Source of the DNA: an uncultured Scytonema sp.
GTDB lineage: Bacteria > Cyanobacteriota > Cyanobacteriia > Cyanobacteriales > Nostocaceae
Assembly: GCA_937873135.1 (NCBI GenBank)
Contig: CALMVQ010000083.1
Span: forward strand, 21,997-82,346
Length of the DNA stretch: 60,350 nt
Reading direction: 5' to 3'
A program made the position numbers and the translations under genes. The notes under the pieces are model-generated. The model was not told where the DNA came from. It ran no database searches and saw only the letters and a list, made by a program, of their open reading frames with translations. Shown here in pieces: positions 9,754-18,386 of the stretch (the stretch's first letter is position 1; every line of letters begins with the position of its first letter).

Positions 9754-10050
9754 GTTCTGTATGGCTTTCACGCGCTTAAGGGTAGTTGATCATATCGGTT
9801 GCCATCTGGCAAGCTGCGCTCCTCAAGAGGATCTGTCCGTGATCGGGATAGTAACAAGTTGTTGTTGTTTATTTAATATTTTATTAACAACAATAACGTT
9901 GTTTGGGTCCAAATTAGGTCGTCCAAATTTTGGACTGGTACGGTTTATACTTATGCTTCTGGATTCTCAGTACTAGGAAATTGGATAACCTTAGGGGTGT
10001 CCTTTTTATGGACTACAGTTAAACGTCACTCATTCAAATACTTATACCCC

Positions 10051-10935
10051 ATGTCAGAAAACCAAAATTCGCCGCAGCGCGTTAATAATGTCGATGCTCT
10101 TGTCTCGGCGAACGGCTCACTACCGCTCAAATGGAAGGGACTGAATGTAACTTACGTTTATACCGCTTCGAGCTGTTATCCGGTACACGAGCACCGCGCC
10201 ATCCAGATTATAATTCCGGTGCTGACTTCCGGATTTAATGCCGTCACATTGTCGGCGACAGACAGCAGGCAAAATTCTCAAAAACTAACTTTGGAAAATG
10301 TCTTTCTTGCTCCTGCCTATCAACCGCATACCCTTTTATGGGATCAGGACACTGAAATTGTCATGTTTGATTTAGAACCCGAATTTGTCGAGAGCGCGGC
10401 GGGTGAATCATTTCGCGGCAGTCAGGTTGAGATCACGGCAATCGGCGGCATTCGCGATTCTTTAATCACCCAGCTTGGTGGCGCGCTTTATGCAGAGTTT
10501 AAGAGAGCGAGCGCGATTGGCAGAATTTACGTCGAGTCACTAGCTGTTACCCTCGCCGTGCATCTGATCCGGAACTATTCTGTATCCGAAAAGAATGTGC
10601 GGGAATTCTCGGGCGGATTGACAGGAGCGAAACTCCGCCGAGCGGTTGAATATATTAATTCTAATCTCGATCAAAACCTGTCGCTGCAACAAATTGCCGA
10701 GACAGTCGGAATGAGTCCGTATTACTTTTCCCGTGCCTTAAAGAAGTCAACCGGTTTCGCCCCGCACGCTTATCTTACTCATCAAAGAATGGAGCGTGCC
10801 AAGCAACTGCTCGCGCAAACAAGGCTGCCGATCATCGATATTGCGCTGGCTGTCGGCTTTGTTAATCACAGTCATTTTTCAACGCAGTTTCGCAAACTCG
10901 TCGGCATCTCTCCAAAAGCCTATCGTGAAGGATAA
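10051..10935 (+). CDS. AraC/XylS-family transcriptional regulator
   Basis: The C-terminal ~100 residues form the double helix-turn-helix of the AraC family (LRRAVEYINSNLDQNLSLQQ, IAETVGMSPYYFSRALKKST, DIALAVGFVNHSHFSTQFRK). The N-terminal half is a cupin-like sensing domain with HEHRAIQIIIPV. The upstream in-frame start at 9997 adds 18 unlikely residues, so I use the ATG at 10051 (MSENQNSPQ). GC content is visibly higher than in the men genes on either side and I see no HIP1 octamer in this stretch, both pointing to acquisition by transfer. The downstream same-strand NmrA-like gene is a possible target. The effector is unknown. Confidence 0.85.
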   Translation: MSENQNSPQRVNNVDALVSANGSLPLKWKGLNVTYVYTASSCYPVHEHRAIQIIIPVLTSGFNAVTLSATDSRQNSQKLTLENVFLAPAYQPHTLLWDQDTEIVMFDLEPEFVESAAGESFRGSQVEITAIGGIRDSLITQLGGALYAEFKRASAIGRIYVESLAVTLAVHLIRNYSVSEKNVREFSGGLTGAKLRRAVEYINSNLDQNLSLQQIAETVGMSPYYFSRALKKSTGFAPHAYLTHQRMERAKQLLAQTRLPIIDIALAVGFVNHSHFSTQFRKLVGISPKAYREG

Positions 10936-11123
10936 TCTCTTTCAATTATCAGCAGCAAAGAAAAAATTCTAAACGCGCAAAAAGACAACAATTATCTCGA
11001 AAACCTAAAGCTTTGAGCGCCAAGGTTACCTAAAATACTTGTTAGAAAACAGAGCGCTTAAAAAAGCAGCCATCTAAAACCATAACTATTACACAGCACA
11101 AAAGTTGAATTTTGGAGAATCAT

Positions 11124-12014
11124 ATGAAACAAACAATTTTAGTAGCAGGCGGAACAGGTAATCTCGGTGGACGAATCGTTAAAGCTTTGATAAAAAGAGG
11201 GGCCTCTGTACGTGTACTTAGCCGTAACAATATTGAAAGAGTGAAAATAAAGAAACTGACCGAACTTGGTGCTGAGATCATTGCAATAGATATGTCAGAT
11301 GTTGAAGAGCTAAAAAATGCCTGCCTTAGCGTGTCCTGTGTTGTCTCTGCGTTGGCAGGGCTAGACGATGTAATCGTAGATTCCCAAACGCTATTGCTTG
11401 ACGCAGCCATAACTGCGGGCGTACCCCGCTTCATTCCGTCCGATTTTGCATCTGACTTTACAAAAATGCCTGAAGGTGAAAACAGAAATTTTGATTTAAG
11501 GAAAGAGTTCCATAAATACCTGGACAAATCGCCAATCGCTGCAACCTCTATACTAAATGGTGCTTTTGCAGATATATTGAGCTATAATACGCCGCTTTAT
11601 AATCCAAATAACCATAGTGTCGCCTATTGGGGAGATAATTCTGACTGGAAAGTGGACTTTTCGACTATGGACAATACGGCAGATTATACTGCAGCCGCAG
11701 CGTTAGACTCCGCAACTCCAAAAATTCTCCGGATTGCCAGTTTCCAGATTAGTCCAAACGAATTGATTGCTATCGGCTCTGAAGTTAAAAAGACAAATTT
11801 TAAACTTGTCCCGATGGGAAGCTTGGAAGATTTTTCGGCCTCAAACAAAAAGGAGCGGGCGGCACACCCGGAAGGAGAAAAAGAGCTGTATCCGCATTGG
11901 CAAGCTAATCAGTATTTATATAGTATGTTTAGCGTCCAAAATAAACCGCTGGATAATGACCGATATCCTGATATCGAGTGGACAAGCGCTATTGATATAA
12001 TTTCAAAAATCTAA
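11124..12014 (+). CDS. NmrA / isoflavone-reductase-like NAD(P)-binding protein
   Basis: This is an atypical short-chain-dehydrogenase fold. The N-terminus has the Rossmann motif VAGGTGNLGGRIV. A region typical of the NmrA/isoflavone reductase family follows (LLLDAAITAGVPRFIPSDFASDF), in which the usual catalytic Tyr-x-x-x-Lys is not evident. Members are redox sensors or reductases of small aromatic compounds; the substrate cannot be told. The ATG at 11124 has a GGAG six bases upstream. It lies about 190 bp after the AraC gene on the same strand. The pair sits between menC and menD, which run the other way, and may be a horizontally acquired regulator-enzyme module. Confidence 0.75.
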   Translation: MKQTILVAGGTGNLGGRIVKALIKRGASVRVLSRNNIERVKIKKLTELGAEIIAIDMSDVEELKNACLSVSCVVSALAGLDDVIVDSQTLLLDAAITAGVPRFIPSDFASDFTKMPEGENRNFDLRKEFHKYLDKSPIAATSILNGAFADILSYNTPLYNPNNHSVAYWGDNSDWKVDFSTMDNTADYTAAAALDSATPKILRIASFQISPNELIAIGSEVKKTNFKLVPMGSLEDFSASNKKERAAHPEGEKELYPHWQANQYLYSMFSVQNKPLDNDRYPDIEWTSAIDIISKI

Positions 12015-12121
12015 CGTACAATCATCCGTGAGAGGTTAAAATAAAGCGCCGTGAATTTGGGCTTAATTTTTGTTTAAGTCCCGTTAAGGTGGCAACAAGC
12101 AAAGGAAGCTCAGCAGTCTGT

Positions 12122-13885
12122 TTAAGTCAGTCGGCGCAACTCAGCAATGATTTTTTTCTGCAAAGCTTGATGTAGAGTGTAATTTTCATCCCGATTGGTT
12201 GTCACTTCAATGACAGCAGAGCGCTGATGATTAGTAGCAGCTTGGTAAGCAGCTAGGAATTCATCTGTTGTTTCTGGATGATAATAGTCAATGCCAAACA
12301 TTTGGGCAGCGTGCTTAAATTCCAGCCCGTGGGGAACACCAAAGTAAGGTTCAAAGATATCTGGAAACTGAGCAATTGGTAAAAAGGAAAAGATTCCACC
12401 ACCATTGTTGTTAATGACTACCACAACTAGGGGTTGAGAAAGAGATTTCAGCAGAGCAAGTGAATTTAAGTCATAGAGAAAAGCCAAGTCTCCAACGAGA
12501 ACAGTCACTGGTGAATTTAAGCCTACAGCAAAACCAGAGGAAGAGGCTATAGTTCCTTCGATACCGCTTGTACCTCGGTTTGCAGCCACTGGTACGGAAT
12601 TGCGATCGCCTACCGCGTACATATCCATATCCCGAATCGGCATACTACTGGCAAGAAATAATCCATGTTCTTTTGGGATATAAAGAGAAATCATTCGCGC
12701 TACAACAGGTTCACTTATTTGTTGTGAACTCAAAAGAAAATCATCAATAATCTGGTTAATTAATTGAGACTGTCGATGTAATTGTGCGACATATTGCTGA
12801 TTGGGAAATTTATTAATATTTGGTAATATTTGTTGACAAAAGAGTGGAATGCTTGCTTCAATTCGTAACGATATATTATGCGTTGGATCGTGACGGAACG
12901 GGTCATCAATGATCACAACATGATTTTCTGGTTGAGATGTTTCTATCAGGTTTAGAAATATTTTGGAAGTCATGTGACTGCCAATTTGTAGAACTGTTTC
13001 TAACGGTTGTGCATTGTTAAAGATATTTGTCAATATAATTGGGTCGAAATAGTGAATTATATTTGTTAAAGAACTTTCCAAACGCATTCCTGATTGAATA
13101 TCTGTAAATACTGGCCATTTTAGCTTTTCAGCTAATTTTGACACAGCTTGGATATCAGCATGGGATTTTAATTGACCAACAGCAAGAATCCCCCATTTTG
13201 TTTGATTGATAATGTCTGCTAGTTGGCTGATACTGACTTCGTTAGGTAGGACTTGCGAAGGCGTATATTGGGTATATGGTTTTTGCTTCTCTTGCCACCG
13301 AGTTAAACAAGCCAAGTACATTTCGGAAATATCTGCATTGGTAGGAGCTAGGGGTTCCCGGAACATACAATTAAGATGTACGGGGCCACTGGGTAATTTT
13401 CGGGCTTGATAAACTGCTTGATCGATGGTTGTTAATACCATTTGAGGAGAAATGTTTTCGTCAGGGCATGGCAGATCGAATTGCCATTTCACATAGTCAC
13501 CATAAAGATTAAATTGTTGAATAGTTTGATTGGCACCTGTTTGCCTTAGTTCTGGAGGGCGATCGCCAGATAACACAATCATCGGCACTGCATCAGTAGA
13601 AGCTTCGATCACACCTGGAAAGTAATTGGCTGCTGCTGTTCCGGAAGTAGAGATGAGCACTACAGGATTCCTTGTCGCACGCGCATACCCAATCGCATGA
13701 AACGCTGCACCACGTTCGTCAAAACAAACAATTTTTCTCGCTTGAGAATTACGGGCTACGGCTGCCGTCAAAGGCGTAGAACGAGAACCCGGAGAAATGA
13801 CAAAGTAATCCACTCCATTTCTAATTAACTCTTCAACAATCAAAGAACCCCAGAGACTATTGATATTGGACACATCAAGCGTCAT
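12122..13885 (-). CDS. menD: 2-succinyl-5-enolpyruvyl-6-hydroxy-3-cyclohexene-1-carboxylate synthase
   Basis: MenD is a thiamin-diphosphate enzyme that condenses isochorismate with 2-oxoglutarate in phylloquinone synthesis. The 587-aa protein shows the N-terminal PYR domain (FVISPGSRSTPLTAA, then CFDERGAAFHAIGYARA with the catalytic glutamate). The C-terminal PP domain has GDLAFLYDLNSL in the ThDP/Mg site and NNNGGGIFSFLP. The length and order match MenD. It is on the same strand as menC-menE but about 2.3 kb upstream of them, separated by the divergent AraC/NmrA pair, so it probably has its own promoter here. Confidence 0.95.
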   Translation of the reverse strand: MTLDVSNINSLWGSLIVEELIRNGVDYFVISPGSRSTPLTAAVARNSQARKIVCFDERGAAFHAIGYARATRNPVVLISTSGTAAANYFPGVIEASTDAVPMIVLSGDRPPELRQTGANQTIQQFNLYGDYVKWQFDLPCPDENISPQMVLTTIDQAVYQARKLPSGPVHLNCMFREPLAPTNADISEMYLACLTRWQEKQKPYTQYTPSQVLPNEVSISQLADIINQTKWGILAVGQLKSHADIQAVSKLAEKLKWPVFTDIQSGMRLESSLTNIIHYFDPIILTNIFNNAQPLETVLQIGSHMTSKIFLNLIETSQPENHVVIIDDPFRHDPTHNISLRIEASIPLFCQQILPNINKFPNQQYVAQLHRQSQLINQIIDDFLLSSQQISEPVVARMISLYIPKEHGLFLASSMPIRDMDMYAVGDRNSVPVAANRGTSGIEGTIASSSGFAVGLNSPVTVLVGDLAFLYDLNSLALLKSLSQPLVVVVINNNGGGIFSFLPIAQFPDIFEPYFGVPHGLEFKHAAQMFGIDYYHPETTDEFLAAYQAATNHQRSAVIEVTTNRDENYTLHQALQKKIIAELRRLT

Positions 13886-13909
13886 GGTATTACCCCCTCC
13901 CAGCTAAAT

Positions 13910-13939
13910 GTAGAGACGCGCTGCTTGAAGCGTCTCTAC
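13910..13939. repeat. GTAGAGACGC hairpin repeat
   Basis: A perfect 10-bp inverted repeat, GTAGAGACGC / GCGTCTCTAC, with a 10-nt loop lies between the divergent menD and sfsA. The same GTAGAGACGCG word occurs singly near 1460 and 51118, so this belongs to a dispersed cyanobacterial repeat. Its position upstream of both genes argues against a terminator role. Confidence 0.6.
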
Positions 13940-13992
13940 AACCCATATACTATTTGAACACTTGGTATGAACAAAAAAGAAAAAATTTGCCA

Positions 13993-14727
13993 ATGATCGA
14001 CTACCTTTACCGCTACCCACCGTTGTATCCAGGTATCCTCACTAGACGTTACAAACGATTTTTTGCTGATGTTGAACTTGCTTCTGGGGAGGTAGTCACG
14101 GCACACTGTCCGAATACAGGACCAATGACAGGGGTTTCCACTCCTGGTAGTATGGTACAGCTTTCTTTAAGTGATAATCCCAGTCGTAAACTACCCTACA
14201 CTTGGGAACTGATTCAAGTACATGATAATGAACCTACTTGGGTAGGTATTAATACTATTTTATCTAATCGGATAATTAAGTTAGCTTTGGAAAAAAATCT
14301 TTTTCCACAATTGGGTAACTATAGTCAAATTCGCACAGAGGTTCCCTACGGACAAGATAAAAAAAGTCGCGTGGATTTTTTATTATCTCACTTAACTGAA
14401 AATAGTAGTAATATTTATCTCGAAGTCAAAAATACAACTTGGGCGCATGGGAAATTAGCACTTTTTCCCGATACTGAGACGACAAGGGGACAAAAGCATT
14501 TACGAGAATTGATGGCGCTTTTACCCCAAAGTCGTGCGGTGATGCTTTACTTAATTAATCGGGGTGATTGTATTGAGTTTGCCCCTGGTGATAGTACTGA
14601 CCCTGTATATGGTAAGCTGTTAAGGTCTGCGATCGCCCTTGGTTTAGAAGTTCTGCCCTGCCGCTTTGAAGTCAATCCAAAAGGGATTTGTTATTTGGGT
14701 TTAGCAGAATTAGCGCTCTTCGATTAG
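13993..14727 (+). CDS. sfsA: SfsA family DNA/RNA nuclease-like protein
   Basis: SfsA proteins (about 235-250 aa) were named for sugar fermentation stimulation and carry an OB-like N-terminal domain plus a PD-(D/E)xK nuclease-like core. Visible signatures are RYKRFFADVEL, AHCPNTGPMTG, and the core RVDFLL ... IYLEVKNTTWA (D..ExK), followed by FPDTETTRGQKHL. The open frame can start at a TTG (13954), but the ATG at 13993 (MIDYLYRYPPLYPG) matches the family start. It is divergent from menD. The cellular role is not firmly established for the family. Confidence 0.88.
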   Translation: MIDYLYRYPPLYPGILTRRYKRFFADVELASGEVVTAHCPNTGPMTGVSTPGSMVQLSLSDNPSRKLPYTWELIQVHDNEPTWVGINTILSNRIIKLALEKNLFPQLGNYSQIRTEVPYGQDKKSRVDFLLSHLTENSSNIYLEVKNTTWAHGKLALFPDTETTRGQKHLRELMALLPQSRAVMLYLINRGDCIEFAPGDSTDPVYGKLLRSAIALGLEVLPCRFEVNPKGICYLGLAELALFD

Positions 14728-15026
14728 CGGTTGAGAGTTATTCTTCTACTTCTCTCCCCTACTCCCCTCTCCTGGCAACGCACATCAGACATAAGGCGGC
14801 TTCCGGAGAATTAGGATTGATACCAGATAAACATTGACTGAAGCGATACTTTAGATCTGAACGGCCATAATTGCCCTGTAACACTTCTGCTCCGAGAGTA
14901 TGTTACTTGTCATAAAAATATGGTAAAAGTTATTAGGTTAGTAAAATTTTGCATTTACATTTTTAGGTTGGGAAACAACTAAATTGGAGTGATTACGGCT
15001 TAAGTCTTTCTTACAGGTACGTTAAA

Positions 15027-15492
15027 ATGTATGCGTTCCGGTTTCTCTTGCTCGAAATAAAACCACCTGATGTACAAGCCGCTCAAGCCACATTGAGAGC
15101 AGGAGGCATTGACTGTGAAGTGGTGTGGGTAGACAGCCGTACTGATTTTGTAACAGCACTTTCAACAAATGCGTTTGATCTGATTTTGTCAGACTATGCT
15201 CTACCTGATTTTGATGGCATGGCTGCGTTAGACACTGGAAATTATAACTCACTTCAAACCTGATGTGCTCCTCAGTGACATCGGAATGTCAGAAATGGAT
15301 GGCTATATGCTGATGCGACAAATTCGGGCAATGGTACAAGGTAAGCAGATTCCCGCCGTTGCCCTTACTGCTTTTGCTGGGGAAATGGATCAGCAACGGG
15401 CACTTTTAGCCGGATTTCAAATGCATGTTTCTAAACCGATCAACCCAGAAATGCTAGTGCAAACGATCATGAGCTTAATCGCTGGCAGATAG
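15027..15492 (+). pseudogene. hybrid kinase / response-regulator remnant with internal deletion
   Basis: The first frame (15027-15263) is the start of a receiver domain with its phospho-acceptor region (DLILSDYALPDFDGMAAL). It then runs into a stop. From about 15250 another frame begins in the middle of a different receiver (HFKPDVLLSDIG, EMDGYMLMRQIR). That frame continues to the receiver end (PAVALTAF...HVSKPINPEMLV) and stops at 15490-15492. The two parts are non-homologous ends of a multi-receiver hybrid sensor kinase. The PAS/GAF and kinase parts are missing and the junction shifts the frame. Neither half is likely to work alone. The deletion junction is at about 15225-15255. Confidence 0.75.
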
Positions 15493-15640
15493 CTGTGAAT
15501 TTAACGTGTTGAGCAGTTTCATTCTTTAGATAGATGAGCAATGCCATATAAGAATAGTCTTAAGAAAATATAAATGCTTCTGCCAAAACCTTTGTCATAT
15601 TGTCACCGTGGTGTATTGTGGCGTTGAGTTTGACACTCCC

Positions 15641-15655
15641 TGAACTATAAGTTCA
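15641..15655. repeat. small hairpin next to TnpB relic
   Basis: TGAACT-ATA-AGTTCA is a perfect 6-bp stem with a 3-nt loop, just outside the 3' end of the TnpB-like fragment that follows. Hairpins at the ends are a hallmark of IS200/IS605 elements, so this may be the relic end; the link is inferred from position. Confidence 0.35.
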
Positions 15656-15663
15656 TTCTATTC

Positions 15664-15960
15664 TTAAAAGTTTGCCACGCTCCTAATATCCCAAATGTTC
15701 AATTGAACTGGCGGGTTCCCAGGCACACCGTGTTCATCCTTATAGATACGGTGTTGTCTCCTTTTACTCGTTGGCAATTCAACGATGGGCGTTTCAAACA
15801 AACAGAGCTGTTTGGGTTCCACAGAGTCCCTGTGTACTTTTATCCCACATTTTAAAGCTATTCCTAGCATTGCTGAACCACGATACTTAATGTTTAAACC
15901 ACCTACGTGGTCGGCATCACCAAAGTATCCGCATTCAGTGCAAATAAATATGGCGTGAAA
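15664..15960 (-). pseudogene. IS200/IS605 TnpB-like C-terminal zinc-ribbon fragment
   Basis: Reading leftwards, the frame encodes FICTECGYFGDADHVGGLNI followed by KYRG. This resembles the last zinc knuckle and the conserved D-A-D-x-x-x-x-x-N-I segment at the end of TnpB (OrfB). A basic variable tail follows to the stop at 15664. The RuvC core and the first CxxC pair are absent. The open frame continues to 15996 but crosses a 10-bp hairpin (15964-15987) where similarity ends, so it is truncated there. It is not expected to be active. Confidence 0.5.
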
Positions 15961-15963
15961 TCT

Positions 15964-15987
15964 GCGGGAGAGAATACTCTCTCCCGC
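15964..15987. repeat. perfect 10-bp hairpin at the junction of two relics
   Basis: GCGGGAGAGA-ATAC-TCTCTCCCGC has ten perfect pairs and a 4-nt loop. It sits where the TnpB-like fragment ends and the methyltransferase relic begins, so it may mark a transposon end or recombination point. Confidence 0.55.
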
Positions 15988-16036
15988 GAGTTTCACGTAG
16001 CAGAATGCTTAGCGGCTTTCAACTTCCCGTTCTCTT

Positions 16037-16259
16037 TTAGGTAACAATATCTGCAAACCCATCGATAAAGGGTAAGTCGTGGGCGTCTGCGAGGATGGGC
16101 GTGTAGCCAATTTTTTGCACCATTTCCACAAGATGTACGAGAGATATCCACACCAATCAGTAGTTTTGGCGAACCGCCTAGCGTGGCATACAAGTTGCCA
16201 GGACCACAACCTATATCAACACCCAGGCAAGACGGCTCTCCGGCACTTGAGGCGCTCAT
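16037..16259 (-). pseudogene. frameshifted SAM-dependent methyltransferase fragment
   Basis: From the ATG at 16259 one frame reads SCLGVDIGCGPGNLYATLGG ... LLIGVDIS, methyltransferase motif I plus the acidic loop. After GVDIS the similarity jumps to the next frame, HLVEMVQKIGYTPILADAHD then LPFIDGFADIVT (motifs II and III), which ends at a stop at 16037. A one-base frameshift therefore lies near 16155. The C-terminal half of the domain is missing. The motifs are generic to class I methyltransferases, so the original substrate cannot be named. Confidence 0.6.
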
Positions 16260-16346
16260 ACTTACTATCTCTTGGCACCTATATGCGATATAATATAGTA
16301 CACCTAAACAATGCACTGTACAGGTAATCAATTAGATGCAGTGTTC

Positions 16347-16389
16347 AGCTCTGTCGTCTCCTGAGTAGAAGTCAGGAGATGGCAGAGCT
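16347..16389. promoter_or_regulatory. strong hairpin in the leuC leader
   Basis: AGCTCTG (16347) pairs with CAGAGCT (ending 16389), and the inner TCTCCTGA pairs with TCAGGAGA, separated by a small internal bulge. That is fifteen base pairs with a short loop, ending 27 bp before the leuC ATG. There is no U-run and no visible leader peptide with leucine codons. It could be an RNA element controlling leuC, a terminator for something upstream, or simply a dispersed repeat. Confidence 0.45.
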
Positions 16390-16415
16390 GGTTATAACAG
16401 AGGAATGCGATCGCT

Positions 16416-17732
16416 ATGGGCATGACCCTTACAGAAAAAATTTTGGCAAAAGCGTCTGGTCGGTCAATGGTCGAACCAGGAGATAATATCTGGGTAAATG
16501 TTGATGTACTAATGACTCATGATGTCTGCGGTCCAGGAACCATTGGCGTTTTCCAACGCGAATTTGGTGCTGACGCGAAAGTTTGGGACCCAGAAAAAAT
16601 TGTATTAATTCCCGACCATTACATTTTCACAGCAGACGAACGTGCCAACCGTAACGTTGACATTTTACGTGAATTTGCTAAAGAGCAAGGTATTAAATAC
16701 TTTTACGACATCATTGACAAAGCCAATTTTAAAGCTAATCCAGACTATAAAGGGGTTTGCCACATTGCCCTCGCCCAAGAAGGTCATACCCGTCCGGGAG
16801 AAGTTTTATTTGGCACAGACTCTCACACCTGCAATGCTGGTGCTTTTGGTGAGTTTGCGACTGGGATCGGTAACACGGACGCCGGTTTCATTATGGGTAC
16901 TGGCAAGCTGTTAATTAAAGTTCCTCCTACCTTGCGCTTCTTTTTAGATGGTGAAATGCCTTCTTACCTCTCAGCAAAAGACTTGATTTTACAAATTATT
17001 GGTGATATTGGCGTTGCAGGAGCAACTTACCAAACGATGGAGTTTGCTGGTGAGGCCGTTCAACGGATGACGATGGAAGAACGGATGACTTTGTGCAACA
17101 TGGTGATAGAAGCTGGTGGGAAAAATGGCGTCATTGCACCAGATGAAACGACTTTTGAGTACGTGCGATCGCGTACTAATAAGCCGTTTGAAGCCGTTTA
17201 CACAGACTCTGATGCCAAGTGTCGCGATTACCATTATGATGTTTCTCAAATAGAACCAGTCGTCGCTCAACCTCATTCACCTGATAACCGGGCGCTAGCA
17301 CGAGAATGCAAAGATGTCAAGATAGACCGGGTTTACATTGGTTCTTGTACGGGCGGTAAAACCACTGACTTTCTCAATGCAGCTGAAGTTCTCAAAGGTC
17401 GAAAGGTGAAGGTACCTACCTACTTAGTACCCGCGACTCAAAAAGTTTACGAAGATCTGTTTAAAGTCAAGCACGCAGGGCAAACTCTGTCGGAAATTTT
17501 CTTAAATGCAGGTTGCATTGAACCTGCCGCACCTTCATGCGCCGCTTGTTTGGGTGGTCCTAAAGATACCTTTGGACGCTTGAATGAACCGGAAATTTGT
17601 GTTTCCACCACAAACCGCAACTTCCCCGGACGCATGGGTAATAAAGAAGCAGGAATTTATCTCGCTTCCCCCTACACAGCTGCTGCTTCTGCACTCACTG
17701 GATATGTGACAGATCCGCGTGAATTTATCTAA
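16416..17732 (+). CDS. leuC: 3-isopropylmalate dehydratase large subunit (HacA/archaeal LeuC-type)
   Basis: This aconitase-superfamily [4Fe-4S] enzyme isomerises isopropylmalate in leucine synthesis. The 438-aa protein has GTDSHT (133-138), the cluster cysteines C311 (IGSCTGG) and C375/C378 (PSCAACLGG), and the substrate loop NRNFPGRMG (400-408). It is shorter than the E. coli-type LeuC (about 466 aa) and resembles the archaeal/homoaconitase group, so a related 2-hydroxyacid substrate is possible. The small subunit gene leuD is not adjacent. AGAGGA lies about 10 bp before the ATG at 16416, and a HIP1 octamer overlaps the leader. A second in-frame ATG lies two codons downstream. Confidence 0.88.
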   Translation: MGMTLTEKILAKASGRSMVEPGDNIWVNVDVLMTHDVCGPGTIGVFQREFGADAKVWDPEKIVLIPDHYIFTADERANRNVDILREFAKEQGIKYFYDIIDKANFKANPDYKGVCHIALAQEGHTRPGEVLFGTDSHTCNAGAFGEFATGIGNTDAGFIMGTGKLLIKVPPTLRFFLDGEMPSYLSAKDLILQIIGDIGVAGATYQTMEFAGEAVQRMTMEERMTLCNMVIEAGGKNGVIAPDETTFEYVRSRTNKPFEAVYTDSDAKCRDYHYDVSQIEPVVAQPHSPDNRALARECKDVKIDRVYIGSCTGGKTTDFLNAAEVLKGRKVKVPTYLVPATQKVYEDLFKVKHAGQTLSEIFLNAGCIEPAAPSCAACLGGPKDTFGRLNEPEICVSTTNRNFPGRMGNKEAGIYLASPYTAAASALTGYVTDPREFI

Positions 17733-17748
17733 GAATAGGTGTGTGAAA

Positions 17749-17801
17749 GGTTTAATGTATATAATATCTGGGTACATCCAATGTTATGTTAAACCCGCCC
17801 C
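17749..17801. repeat. dispersed palindromic repeat (ATCTGGGTACATCC family), copy 1
   Basis: The segment GTTTAAT....ATAATATCTGGGTACATCC....TTAAACCCGCCC begins 17 bp after the leuC stop. It matches copies at 40330-40381 and 55510-55566. Its ends are imperfect inverted repeats. As in copy 2, it lies immediately 3' of a gene, so the transcript could fold into a 3' hairpin. Confidence 0.65.
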
Positions 17802-17830
17802 TCTAAGAGTAGGGAGTTGTAACTATTGAT

Positions 17831-17870
17831 CTCCCTCTCTCTCCCTCTCTCCCTCTCTCCCTTTCCCCCA
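17831..17870. repeat. CTCTCCC heptanucleotide tandem repeat
   Basis: About 40 bp of tandem CTCTCCC/CCCTCTC heptamers with small variations, just upstream of gntK. Heptameric short tandem repeats between genes are typical of filamentous cyanobacteria. Confidence 0.6.
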
Positions 17871-17883
17871 TTCCCCATAACAG

Positions 17884-18369
17884 ATGATTATTTTAGTAAT
17901 GGGTGTCTCTGGTTCTGGTAAGTCCTCAGTCGGAGAACTATTGGCAAAGTCTTTACACTGGGAATTTAGTGATGGTGACTCTTTTCACCCTTCAGCAAAT
18001 GTCGATAAAATGCGGCATGGTATTCCCCTGACAGATGCCGACAGGATGCCTTGGCTGAAAGACATCCAAGCAGCCATAAAACATTGGTTGCAGGAAAATA
18101 AAAACTGCGTACTGGTGTGTTCAGCTTTGAAAGAAAGCTATCGCCAAATGCTTTTGGTGGATCACGAACAGATGAAGCTGGTGTATTTGAAGGGTTCGTT
18201 TGAACTCATCAAACAACGATTGCAAGAGCGTTCCCACCACTATATGCCTCTAGAACTCCTCCAAAGTCAGTTTGACACTTTGGAGGAACCAACTGATGCA
18301 ATTAAGGTGGATATTTCCGAACCACCAGAAGTCCTTGTACAGAAGATTATGGCGAGTTTGGGAATATAA
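17884..18369 (+). CDS. gntK: gluconokinase
   Basis: This small P-loop kinase (161 aa, normal for GntK) phosphorylates gluconate to 6-phosphogluconate for the oxidative pentose phosphate pathway. Motifs are the Walker A GVSGSGKSS (7-15), the substrate region FSDGDSFHPSANVDKM followed by GIPLTDADRMPWL, and CSALKESYR. It probably forms its own transcription unit: a heptamer repeat lies upstream and a strong hairpin follows the stop. Confidence 0.92.
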   Translation: MIILVMGVSGSGKSSVGELLAKSLHWEFSDGDSFHPSANVDKMRHGIPLTDADRMPWLKDIQAAIKHWLQENKNCVLVCSALKESYRQMLLVDHEQMKLVYLKGSFELIKQRLQERSHHYMPLELLQSQFDTLEEPTDAIKVDISEPPEVLVQKIMASLGI

Positions 18370-18386
18370 CGTATGTTCGGTTTTCC

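Noticed and set aside
9752-9976. 74-codon frame upstream of the AraC gene
   Set aside because: Begins inside menC antisense, has no ribosome binding site or recognisable domain; likely part of the promoter region.
11120-11527. 135-codon frame antisense to the NmrA-like gene
   Set aside because: Shadow of the real gene; low-complexity serine/threonine composition.
15993-16331. 112-codon frame as one intact gene
   Set aside because: Only its first part has methyltransferase motifs, and these continue in another frame; the rest is out-of-frame sequence.
17831-17870. Tandem heptamers considered as a CRISPR array
   Set aside because: Repeat unit of 7 nt without spacers; typical short tandem repeat. 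No CRISPR-like repeat-spacer pattern was seen anywhere.
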